From a virus, in IMG/VR virus record IMGVR_UViG_3300030098_004972, positions 1-39,402 of that record: a DNA stretch of 39,402 nucleotides, one strand, 5' to 3'. A model generated the notes under the pieces. That model was not told the origin of the DNA. It was given only the letters and a program-made list of their open reading frames with translations, and did not search any database. Position 1 is the first letter of the stretch. Each line of letters begins with the position of its first letter. This document shows positions 22,635 to 28,496 of this stretch, piece after piece. A program made the translations under genes and the position numbers.

Positions 22635-22836
22635 TTATTCCTCCAGATAATATTTTTGGTTTATTCAAACTATTTAATCTCTCATTTTCTTCTCGTAACT
22701 CTCCAACGGTGTCAATCATCTGATCAAAGACCAGGTCCTCAAATCCTGTAGCCTGATCACTCTTTACCACCGCCTTTTTGTAACGCTCTAAAAAATAAAT
22801 TAAAGTGTCTAAAATTTTCTCTTGTTGTCTAGTCAT
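22600..22836 (-). CDS. Hypothetical helical protein, 78 residues
   Basis: I start it at the ATG at 22836 (AAGGA 5-6 bases upstream, in the stop region of the gene before), not at the ATG 36 bases further out. The product is helical and acidic with likely coiled coil in TVGELREENERLNSLN. No family recognised. It overlaps the start of the Fis-type gene by 35 bases. Confidence 0.6.
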   Translation of the reverse strand: MTRQQEKILDTLIYFLERYKKAVVKSDQATGFEDLVFDQMIDTVGELREENERLNSLNKPKILSGGINEGPDSEPTKH

Positions 22837-23116
22837 AACAATCCTTCCAGTCTGTTGCTTCGATCCGCCCATGATAGGCTTGTTCGAAAAGGTTATCCCC
22901 TCTCTCCTCTATCTCACGATTCATTGTTTTTGTCAATCTTTTCTGTACTCCGATATGAAACAATCCCTCATCCCATTGTAACTTTTCCTCATTCCATACC
23001 GCTATGCTTTGAATCCTAAACTCATCTTGAGCATAAAAGTCAACCATGACCGAGTAATCTTTTCCCTGAAAAGTAAACGTGATTTCTTCATCCTCAAATA
23101 CTGGTATCTCTTCCAT
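22829..23116 (-). CDS. Hypothetical acidic protein, 95 residues
   Basis: Start at ATG 23116 (AAGGGG 7 bases upstream) rather than a TTG 15 bases earlier. Beta-type N-terminal half (EEITFTFQGKDYSVMVDFYA) and an aromatic, acidic rest. It overlaps the lipoprotein gene's 3' end by 23 bases. No family recognised; it lies in the early micro-gene block where host-inhibiting proteins are common in phages. Confidence 0.6.
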   Translation of the reverse strand: MEEIPVFEDEEITFTFQGKDYSVMVDFYAQDEFRIQSIAVWNEEKLQWDEGLFHIGVQKRLTKTMNREIEERGDNLFEQAYHGRIEATDWKDCYD

Positions 23117-23396
23117 CTGTATCCCCTTCAATAAAATCTATGTAGCCTCTCCATTGCTCTTTACAGTATGCCTTTATATCCTTGGACTTCCAAGCGTGTT
23201 CATTCCGTTTCATCTTAGTACAAGCTGCTATCGCCTTTTCTTTTGTCTCGTCACTAAAAGCCGGTGACCTTCCCACCGTCTGATTGAAGTCAACTTGACT
23301 GTCAATCTTACAACTAGAAAGGGATATCATCACTAACAAAATCACCATCGGGGTCAACATAACTGTCAAGCCTGTCACTATCTTCAATATTCTCAT
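23094..23396 (-). CDS. Phage lipoprotein with lipobox
   Basis: A 100-residue protein. Its N-terminus has a long hydrophobic signal peptide ending in the lipobox LSSC (C29), so the mature chain of 72 residues would be lipid-anchored in the envelope. The mature part has three further Cys (ACTKM, YCKEQW) or disulfides. AAGGA lies about 8 bases before the ATG. The whole signal peptide is coded in the 3' end of the acidic gene at 23314-23481 in another frame. Early phage lipoproteins often block superinfection; that role here is inference. An Rz1-type spanin is less likely because there is no Pro-rich region. Confidence 0.65.
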   Translation of the reverse strand: MRILKIVTGLTVMLTPMVILLVMISLSSCKIDSQVDFNQTVGRSPAFSDETKEKAIAACTKMKRNEHAWKSKDIKAYCKEQWRGYIDFIEGDTDGRDTSI

Positions 23397-23481
23397 TTCT
23401 CATTCCTTCTTCAATTAAAAATTGTTCATGTTCGTACGTTAATAAATCATCAAAGTCAATCATTCTTAATACTTTACTCAT
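23314..23481 (-). CDS. Small acidic protein overlapping the lipoprotein signal peptide, 55 residues
   Basis: Too short for usual cut-offs. ATG at 23481 with AGGGGGG 7 bases upstream, overlapping the previous gene by 4 bases (ATGA). The product is acidic, especially its C-terminus (EDSDRLDSYVDPDGDFVSDD). Its last 83 bases also encode the lipoprotein signal peptide in the alternative frame. The same arrangement is repeated at 23716-23874. Confidence 0.65.
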   Translation of the reverse strand: MSKVLRMIDFDDLLTYEHEQFLIEEGMRNENIEDSDRLDSYVDPDGDFVSDDIPF

Positions 23482-23813
23482 TTGTTACCCCCCTCTGGTT
23501 TCACCGTACTGATAACAACTATCCCTTTTGGTGTTGCTATGACAGCATCTTTTTGCGGTGTGTTATCTCTGTATAATAGCACGATCATACCATGCTGTCT
23601 ACATAATAATTGAAAATTCTTAAAGTGGACCGTAGTCGTACAACTAAGATGGTCCTGACTAGTTCCTATTGCGTTGACCGTAGTTGAATTAATAGTCAAA
23701 GGCGTGAACCATGATTTAGTTGCCTTCGGGGTCTTGATCGATATCATTACGGTCGATGCCATCGAAGTCATGCTCATCATTAACATTCCTAATACTAATA
23801 ACTTTTTCATCAT
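23478..23813 (-). CDS. Secreted/periplasmic protein with signal peptide, 111 residues
   Basis: A typical signal peptide (MMKKLLVLGMLMMSMTSMAS, cleavage probably after MAS) leads a 90-residue mature domain of beta type with two Cys (HLSCTTTVHF, QLLCRQHG) that could form a disulfide in the periplasm. AAGGAG lies 5 bases upstream. The signal peptide is coded within the acidic gene at 23716-23874 in another frame. No family recognised. Confidence 0.65.
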   Translation of the reverse strand: MMKKLLVLGMLMMSMTSMASTVMISIKTPKATKSWFTPLTINSTTVNAIGTSQDHLSCTTTVHFKNFQLLCRQHGMIVLLYRDNTPQKDAVIATPKGIVVISTVKPEGGNK

Positions 23814-23874
23814 CCTTACTCCTTACATAAGTGAAGTCTAATAACTTCTTTAGAAAAAAACCAGGGCAAACCAT
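23716..23874 (-). CDS. Small acidic-tailed protein overlapping a signal-peptide gene, 52 residues
   Basis: Too short for usual cut-offs. ATG at 23874 overlaps the stop of the gene before (TAATG) and follows AAGGAGA by 6 bases, an excellent ribosome site. The N-terminus is hydrophobic-basic (MVCPGFFLKKLLDFTYVRSK), the C-terminus very acidic (DFDGIDRNDIDQDPEGN). Its last 98 bases also carry the start of the secreted-protein gene at 23478-23813. Confidence 0.65.
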   Translation of the reverse strand: MVCPGFFLKKLLDFTYVRSKDDEKVISIRNVNDEHDFDGIDRNDIDQDPEGN

Positions 23875-24065
23875 TAGAAGTCTCCTTGGTCTAGTTGTTT
23901 AACTCTTATCACGTAATTGTTTAATCTCAAAGCGTCCTTGTCATAATTACTTAGTTTATCTCTCATGAAAAGATAACCGGCTTGCTTTTTATTATAAGCC
24001 ATGACAATGCCCTTTATTTCATGCAATGTTGATATAGCTTTGACCTCATAGACTCTTTTTCTCAT
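23874..24065 (-). CDS. Hypothetical basic protein, 63 residues
   Basis: A small protein starting MRKRVYEVKAISTLHEIKGI with YNKKQAGYLFMRDKL in the middle; the pattern resembles short phage proteins that modify or follow 'YEVxA' strands, but no family is clear. It overlaps the gene before by ATGA and the next by TAATG. Confidence 0.6.
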   Translation of the reverse strand: MRKRVYEVKAISTLHEIKGIVMAYNKKQAGYLFMRDKLSNYDKDALRLNNYVIRVKQLDQGDF

Positions 24066-24268
24066 ATAGGTCTCCCCCCTCTACAATCTTGCATGGTTCT
24101 AATCACTATAGACCCATCCTGTTGTTTAAGTAATATTATCATGGTATAACACCCATTCTTAAGTTTAACACCGCCTTGATCGATCGTCTCTTTAGTGTTA
24201 CCAATCTTGGACATGGCGATAAATAAAACAGTGAGAATCAAAACGTCTTTACATAACTTTACAATCAT
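24062..24268 (-). CDS. Small membrane-anchored or secreted protein, 68 residues
   Basis: I start it at ATG 24268 (AAGGGGG 4-5 bases upstream) instead of a TTG 57 bases further out that lacks a ribosome site. The N-terminus MIVKLCKDVLILTVLFIAMS is a signal anchor or signal peptide; the rest (about 47 residues) carries two Cys (NGCYTMIILL, QDCRGG) and would lie in the periplasm. No family recognised. Confidence 0.6.
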   Translation of the reverse strand: MIVKLCKDVLILTVLFIAMSKIGNTKETIDQGGVKLKNGCYTMIILLKQQDGSIVIRTMQDCRGGRPI

Positions 24269-24305
24269 GTTGCCCCCTTTGCCCTCCATGGCATGACCGT
24301 AGAAT

Positions 24306-24422
24306 TTACTTCTTCTTAGTTCCAAAAGCTTTATTGATTAACTTAATTCTTTTATCTCTCTTAATCTTATCTTGAGAGACCGTAGGCTTTATAATCTTAT
24401 ATGCCCAAAAGTTTTTCATCAT
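24306..24422 (-). CDS. Small very basic protein, 38 residues
   Basis: Too short for usual cut-offs. Two consecutive ATGs at 24422 and 24419 follow GGAGG by 4 and 7 bases; the second has the better spacing. The product is strongly basic (KNFWAYKIIKPTVSQDKIKR, ending KKK). The start overlaps the stop of the gene at 24419-24547. A nucleic-acid or polymerase-binding early peptide is possible, but this is a guess. Confidence 0.5.
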   Translation of the reverse strand: MMKNFWAYKIIKPTVSQDKIKRDKRIKLINKAFGTKKK

Positions 24423-24547
24423 GCCGCCTCCAATACAGGTAAAAGATGTTTATAGGGAAACTCAACGTAGACCCACTGACCTTCATCGGATACTTCACGG
24501 CATGGTAGTGGAATAACATTTTCTAATTGAATTGTTTTTGTCTCCAT
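24419..24547 (-). CDS. Small acidic protein, 42 residues
   Basis: Too short for usual cut-offs. ATG at 24547 with GGGGGA 4-5 bases upstream. The product METKTIQLENVIPLPCREVS continues with DEGQWVYVEFPYKHLLPV; it has one Cys and a beta-like pattern. It is coupled to the basic 38-residue gene downstream (ATGATGA region). No family recognised. Confidence 0.5.
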   Translation of the reverse strand: METKTIQLENVIPLPCREVSDEGQWVYVEFPYKHLLPVLEAA

Positions 24548-24564
24548 TGAATCCCCCTACAATT

Positions 24565-24593
24565 ATATTAACACAAAGTGCTAAACTATGCAA
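24565..24593 (-). promoter_or_regulatory. Possible second leftward promoter in the early block
   Basis: On the minus strand TTGCAT (24593-24588) and TAATAT (24570-24565) are 17 bases apart in the 38-base gap between 24586-25023 and 24419-24547, the only real gap in this block. Both boxes match the consensus only partly. Confidence 0.35.
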
Positions 24594-25023
24594 CACCTCT
24601 AAGGTCACAAATGTAATAATTGTTACCATCTTTAGTGTAGTTCTCGCATTGAGTTGCAATGCCTTTAGTTGTCGCAATAAATTTTCCAAGCTTCTCACTC
24701 TTAGGCAACTCATTTAGTGAAGCGTCAAAGGGCTTGACCATAAACTTCAACTCAGCATTCCTATCTGAATCAACAAATAATATTGAGTGCTGGTTGTAAA
24801 TGTGCGCCAACTGTTCAACGGTTGCAAGATCAAACACCTGATTAATAACAGGCACTAAGATAGATAACTCCGACTCGCCACGATAAACACCCTCAACTAC
24901 TTTATACTTGAACCCAAAGTCCTCAAGATGTTTAAGAACCTTTTTGTGGTTGTCCATGTTATCTTGATGACTTAACCTAGATTGAAATGCTGAAAATATT
25001 ACAAAAGCGTCTTTTTTATTCAT
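24586..25023 (-). CDS. First gene of the leftward arm, unknown (possibly DUF3293-like)
   Basis: A 145-residue protein starting with GGGAGG 5 bases before the ATG and 20 bases after a good promoter, so it is probably among the first phage proteins made. The layout 'AFVIFSAFQSRLSHQDNMDN', VVEGVYRGESELSILVPV and HSILFVDSDRNAEL vaguely recalls DUF3293 proteins ('N...r...L...L...g......G......E.S'). The evidence for that is weak. Timing suggests an early host-takeover or anti-defence role (inference). Confidence 0.55.
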   Translation of the reverse strand: MNKKDAFVIFSAFQSRLSHQDNMDNHKKVLKHLEDFGFKYKVVEGVYRGESELSILVPVINQVFDLATVEQLAHIYNQHSILFVDSDRNAELKFMVKPFDASLNELPKSEKLGKFIATTKGIATQCENYTKDGNNYYICDLRGVA

Positions 25024-25043
25024 TCAAACCTCCCGATAACTAA

Positions 25044-25072
25044 AGTATAGCACGATCAGACAAAACCTACAA
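25044..25072 (-). promoter_or_regulatory. Leftward early promoter
   Basis: On the minus strand TTGTAG (25072-25067), 17 bases, TATACT (25049-25044). Transcription would start about 13 bases before the GGGAGG ribosome site of the gene at 24586-25023. It overlaps the rightward promoter at 25057-25085, so the two cannot be used at the same time. Confidence 0.65.
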
Positions 25073-25085
25073 GACTTTTTATAAT
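25057..25085 (+). promoter_or_regulatory. Rightward early promoter, overlapping the leftward one
   Basis: CAGACA (25057-25062), 17 bases, perfect TATAAT (25080-25085). The predicted start near 25092 leaves a leader of only about a dozen bases before the ATG at 25105, without a ribosome site. Its -35 lies within the spacer of the leftward promoter. Confidence 0.6.
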
Positions 25086-25104
25086 AAAAAATGTACAATT
25101 AGTT

Positions 25105-25581
25105 ATGAGCAAAAAAAAGCAAAAAACGCCCTCATTTAAAGAGTTACAAAAAGCATGGTATAAGATACTCGACGACTCCGGCTTTGACGATATCGAACGG
25201 TCTGGAAAGAATAAAGACCAGTTTACAATCGATGAGTATAGCGGAATACTAAAGAGACCGACGAGCGTTGTTAGGGCAAAATACAATTTATTTATCGAGA
25301 AATACTACAATATAGCAAGCTTTTTAAGCCAAAACGCCACCTTTTTACCTAAAATTGACCTTAAGATACTAGAATTACATGGCGAAGGCTACACAACTCA
25401 ACGCATATCCGACTACTTACGAGAAAACTTTGAATATCCTTTACAGAAGACCCCGAGAAAGCGTAAGCCCTACTCAATTTTTTTCGTGCATACTAAACTC
25501 AAGTATTTAAAATTATTAATATTAATCTATGCTAAGACAGACTGCCTCAGAAGTGTTAAGATATCCTGGCAATCTATGTAG
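25105..25581 (+). CDS. Phage protein of unknown function with possible HTH
   Basis: A 158-residue basic protein. The beginning SFKELQKAWYKILDDSGFDD followed by IERSGK is a pattern I have seen in phage and mobile-element proteins of unknown role. Residues about 92-110 (DLKILELHGEGYTTQRISDYL) look like a helix-turn-helix. The ATG has no ribosome site and only a very short leader from the promoter at 25057-25085. It stands alone between the divergent promoter and the virion operon's own promoter, as a regulator would. DNA binding is inference. Confidence 0.6.
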   Translation: MSKKKQKTPSFKELQKAWYKILDDSGFDDIERSGKNKDQFTIDEYSGILKRPTSVVRAKYNLFIEKYYNIASFLSQNATFLPKIDLKILELHGEGYTTQRISDYLRENFEYPLQKTPRKRKPYSIFFVHTKLKYLKLLILIYAKTDCLRSVKISWQSM

Positions 25582-25623
25582 CAAATGTTAAGATCCCTAG
25601 ACATGGGGGGGTCAAAAAAAGGC

Positions 25624-25651
25624 TTGACAAATTATAAAACCTGCATAACAC
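25624..25651 (+). promoter_or_regulatory. Possible promoter of the virion operon
   Basis: A perfect -35 box TTGACA (25624-25629) lies in the 101-base gap before the gene at 25683. The -10 box is weak: TAACAC at 16 bases (25646-25651). A weak -10 with a perfect -35 may need an activator, as late promoters often do. Confidence 0.4.
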
Positions 25652-25682
25652 TGAATAATATAAACCCCTTTCTGGAACCAAA

Positions 25683-26060
25683 ATGACGCAAGACAAAAAG
25701 AGCCCTAAGCGCATCGTACTACCGCCTAAGAAGCGTCCCATATCTTTGGAGACTAGTTCAGTCATCCCAGCCACAGAGCTGCTTCTACACGACGCTAAAG
25801 CCATCATAGGAGCCGAGTTAGCCCACTACCGATCTAAAGCCGTAAGGGGAGTGACCTTAGACCCCAAAGAGGCTCGAATAGTACAAGGCTACCTGGAGTC
25901 CCTAGTTAAGATCCAGCGTGAAGAACGAGAGATTGCAGACGCTCAAGATTTATCGGCTATGTCAGATGTCGAATTGCTGCGCCTAGCCAAACGGGTCTTA
26001 GAAAATAATAATACAGATACAATAGATAAGAACGAAAGGAGCAATAATGAAAGCGAATGA
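25683..26060 (+). CDS. Putative small terminase subunit or packaging-related protein
   Basis: A 125-residue helical protein, first of the packaging and head operon. The middle LDPKEARIVQGYLESLVKIQ followed by REEREIADAQ, and DLSAMSDVELLRLAKRVL near the end, form a pattern I recall from small phage proteins upstream of terminase. No clear HTH is seen at the N-terminus, so the small-terminase call rests on context, length and the helical C-terminal motif. The ribosome site is weak. Confidence 0.4.
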   Translation: MTQDKKSPKRIVLPPKKRPISLETSSVIPATELLLHDAKAIIGAELAHYRSKAVRGVTLDPKEARIVQGYLESLVKIQREEREIADAQDLSAMSDVELLRLAKRVLENNNTDTIDKNERSNNESE

Positions 26061-26256
26061 AATTTATGTAGCAAAGGCTAACGACCTGTATGCAGCCATA
26101 GGTCATGCCATAGTACAGAAGAAACAACTAGAAGAACAGATTGCCGAGCTAGAAGCTCAACTCAAAGGTCTGATAATTCACAACCCTCTATTACAAAAAG
26201 TAGAACAAGATGTTCTCAAAGAACAAGCCTCTGATTCCATAGACGAAGAGGTGTAG
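26047..26256 (+). CDS. Small coiled-coil protein, 69 residues
   Basis: A charged helix with heptads (IVQKKQLEEQIAELEAQLKG). AAGGAG lies 8 bases upstream and the start overlaps the end of the gene before. No family recognised; it could act with the putative small terminase. Confidence 0.6.
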   Translation: MKANEIYVAKANDLYAAIGHAIVQKKQLEEQIAELEAQLKGLIIHNPLLQKVEQDVLKEQASDSIDEEV

Positions 26257-26257
26257 A

Positions 26258-26716
26258 ATGGACAACTGTAGACTCCGTCCCCTGATAGAGGATGACCTTC
26301 CATTTTTATTCAATAGTTGGCTGAAGTCCTATAGGGTCTCTCACTTTGCCGACAAGATTACAAACACTATTTATTTTGAAGACCACCATAAACTTATTCG
26401 TCGTATTCTTGAGGACTCAAAGATTCTCATGGCTTGTAATCCTTCCGACCCTTCTCAGCTTTATGGCTACGTAGTATCGGGGGAGGTAGACGGTATCCTG
26501 GTTATCCACTATCTTTATGTTAAGCATACCTTCAGAAATATGGGGATAGGAAAAACTCTTTTAGACGCAACGGGTCATTCAACCGACAAGGCTGGAGTTT
26601 ACACCCATCACACTCGCATGGCAGACAAGCTAGCATCTAAACAAAATTTTGTTTATCATCCTTATTTATTATTTGACCTTCCTAACCTATCGGAGCCAAT
26701 AGATGAGCAGGACTAA
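26258..26716 (+). CDS. GNAT-family N-acetyltransferase
   Basis: A 152-residue protein. The N-terminus CRLRPLIEDDLPFLFNSWLK fits the GNAT start, and the acetyl-CoA site is ILVIHYLYVKHTFRNMGIGK followed by TLLDA, the R/Q-x-x-G-x-G motif. Phage GNAT enzymes next to terminase genes are common in marine phages; the substrate is unknown and could be a host or virion protein. GAGGTG lies before the ATG. Confidence 0.8.
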   Translation: MDNCRLRPLIEDDLPFLFNSWLKSYRVSHFADKITNTIYFEDHHKLIRRILEDSKILMACNPSDPSQLYGYVVSGEVDGILVIHYLYVKHTFRNMGIGKTLLDATGHSTDKAGVYTHHTRMADKLASKQNFVYHPYLLFDLPNLSEPIDEQD

Positions 26717-27266
26717 AGATGTAGATAAAGAAAAGTTAAGACTCGACTACCTCTTTGACCAGGGGGTTAATTTTGTAGATCGAGTTATTCAGATTAATGA
26801 AGAGATAGATGACCATAGTTTTGCATTTATAGATGCCGCCCTAAGTGAACTAGAAAGGGCTAGTAAGAAAACTATAACTATAAGAATAAACTCTCCAGGT
26901 GGTTCAGTCTATGATGCCCTAGCCATGATAGGTAGACTTAATGCTTCTAGTTGTCGTATAGTAACAGAGGCATATGGACACGTAATGAGTGCAGCCACAT
27001 TATTATTAGCAGCAGGTAAAAAACGCCGCATGTCTAAATACTGTGTGTTTATGGCACATCAAATGTCTTATTACATAGGAGGGTCTCATGCTGAAACGAA
27101 AGAAGAAGTAGATCAAGTTGAAAAACAAGAACGTCAATGGTGTTCTTGGATGGCAGAGTTGAGTGAAAAAGATGCAGAGTTTTGGTATGATAAAACCTAC
27201 AAGAAAAACTTTTACTTGACTCCAGACGAATGTTTAGACTATGGAGTTATAGATGAAATCTTTTAA
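26703..27266 (+). CDS. ClpP-fold serine protease, cytoplasmic copy (catalytic Asp replaced by Asn)
   Basis: A 187-residue protein. The oxyanion-hole loop INSPGGSVYDA (62-72) and the nucleophile site EAYGHVMSAATLLLAAG (S96) are present, with His in CVFMAHQM (H119). Aligning the C-terminus by eye on E. coli ClpP (the 'EYGLVDSI' end), the third triad residue becomes N169 in KKNFYLTPDECLDYG. It has no signal peptide and no HK97-capsid fusion. Head-gene ClpP proteases usually cut scaffold or capsid. Its role here is open because a second ClpP-fold protein is encoded nearby. Confidence 0.85.
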   Translation: MSRTKDVDKEKLRLDYLFDQGVNFVDRVIQINEEIDDHSFAFIDAALSELERASKKTITIRINSPGGSVYDALAMIGRLNASSCRIVTEAYGHVMSAATLLLAAGKKRRMSKYCVFMAHQMSYYIGGSHAETKEEVDQVEKQERQWCSWMAELSEKDAEFWYDKTYKKNFYLTPDECLDYGVIDEIF

Positions 27267-27534
27267 AAACCGCAGTCACGAAGTAGCTTATAATATGATG
27301 GAAATAAGTGTAGAGTTAATAGATGAAGTATTTAAAAAGGTAGACAAACTTGCTGATGCTAACTCTCACAGAGAACGTAATGGTTTAAAACTTATTGACT
27401 CTGGACACTTTAGATGGGATATCAGGCAGCTCAAGATTAACACAAAAAACAAGCTTGAGAAAATTATGAACTTACTAGAAGAGTATGGGGATGACGCAAA
27501 ACTAGTCACTCACGAACCGGAGGAAAAAGAATGA
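27253..27534 (+). CDS. Hypothetical helical protein between two protease genes
   Basis: A 93-residue charged helical protein; its start overlaps the first protease gene by 14 bases (GGAG 6 bases upstream) and its end overlaps the second by 4 bases. The order protease, this gene, protease is tightly coupled, so it may be an adaptor or substrate of one of them. No family recognised. Confidence 0.6.
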   Translation: MKSFKNRSHEVAYNMMEISVELIDEVFKKVDKLADANSHRERNGLKLIDSGHFRWDIRQLKINTKNKLEKIMNLLEEYGDDAKLVTHEPEEKE

Positions 27535-28178
27535 AGAAACTATTGACCTTAGCTATTTTGGGGGGTCTATTTTTAGGCACCTTTTTGTCAATTGAAAAAG
27601 AAGAAGTATTAGAGAACAAGTATGATGTTTCTATTGGAGCTATCGATGGCTACAGCATAGGACCTACACTAAAAGACTTTAAGAACGCAGCAAGAGCAAA
27701 CGGAAAGGATAAAGTAATTGACATGGTTATAAACTCCGGTGGTGGGTCAGTTCATGTTGGGCTAGAGTTTATTGAAGAAATGAAATACTTTAAAAGCTTA
27801 GGTTACAAGTTCAACTGCTACGTTCGTAATGCATACTCTATGGGATTTATAATCTTACAATATTGTGACCATAGGATAGGGAGTTCTAATTCTACTTACA
27901 TGCACCACCTAGTGCAGGTAGGATACGGCAGACCTGAAAGAACTGAAAATAATAAAAAGTTGTTTAAAGCACTTGACTTTTTCGATAATCTAGTGTTAGA
28001 TGAAATCTCAAAAAGAATGGGCGTAAACCCTAAAGAGTTCTTTGAGATTTATAAAGATGACAAATGGTGGGATGCTAAAGAAGCTCTTAAGTCTAACATC
28101 ATAGATGAGATAAAGCCATTTAGTTTAGTTGTAAAAAAAGTAAAATATAAATTCGTACCATTTTGGAGGAGATTTTAA
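27531..28178 (+). CDS. ClpP/SppA-like serine protease with N-terminal signal sequence
   Basis: A 215-residue protein. Residues 1-19 (MKKLLTLAILGGLFLGTFLS) are a signal peptide or signal anchor, so the enzyme should face the periplasm. The fold matches ClpP/SppA: MVINSGGGSVHVGLEFIEEM, nucleophile RNAYSMGFIIL (S103), STYMHHLV (H126), and Asp at the expected third place in KDDKWWDAKEAL (D177 by eye alignment). The triad is complete, unlike in the first protease. The basic tail VKKVKYKFVPFWRRF might bind membrane. A strong ribosome site (GGAGG) lies 7 bases before the ATG. An exported ClpP-like enzyme in a head operon is unusual. Confidence 0.82.
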   Translation: MKKLLTLAILGGLFLGTFLSIEKEEVLENKYDVSIGAIDGYSIGPTLKDFKNAARANGKDKVIDMVINSGGGSVHVGLEFIEEMKYFKSLGYKFNCYVRNAYSMGFIILQYCDHRIGSSNSTYMHHLVQVGYGRPERTENNKKLFKALDFFDNLVLDEISKRMGVNPKEFFEIYKDDKWWDAKEALKSNIIDEIKPFSLVVKKVKYKFVPFWRRF

Positions 28179-28486
28179 TGAAGTATGAAATAGATGCAAT
28201 CAGATGTTACCAATCAGTAATGTTTGAAAAAACTAACGAAACATTTTTTGCTTCTCGGCAGATTAATAATAGAAAACCATTAGAGTTAGAATTAATTCAA
28301 AATCTAAATGTGGTATCTGTCAGATCAGATAGAGATCATATTCTTATTCCTTTAACTAACATATCTTGTGTTTATCTAAAGTCTCCGATGAAAAAAGAGC
28401 AGGAAGAAAAAGACATAGCAGAGAGAGCTAAGATACCTACTCCGAATATAATTAAAAAACCAAAAGTAAAAAGATCAGCATACTAG
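28178..28486 (+). CDS. Hypothetical protein, 102 residues
   Basis: I start it at ATG 28178, overlapping the protease stop (TAATG) with GGAGGAG 7 bases upstream, not at a TTG 15 bases earlier. N-terminal two thirds look like a small beta-barrel (ELIQNLNVVSVRSDRDHILI, then PLTNISCVYL); the tail is basic. The barrel resembles SH3-like phage proteins, function unknown. Confidence 0.6.
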   Translation: MKYEIDAIRCYQSVMFEKTNETFFASRQINNRKPLELELIQNLNVVSVRSDRDHILIPLTNISCVYLKSPMKKEQEEKDIAERAKIPTPNIIKKPKVKRSAY

Positions 28487-28496
28487 GAGCTATTTC

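Noticed and set aside
24495-24713. Minus-strand frame overlapping 24586-25023
   Set aside because: It overlaps a gene with a promoter and a strong ribosome site, and it runs through the promoter-like gap; the 42-residue frame at 24419-24547 fits spacing better.
25585-25625. G-run stretch before the virion operon as a terminator
   Set aside because: The CCC...GGG pairing is only about three bases and no T-tract follows.
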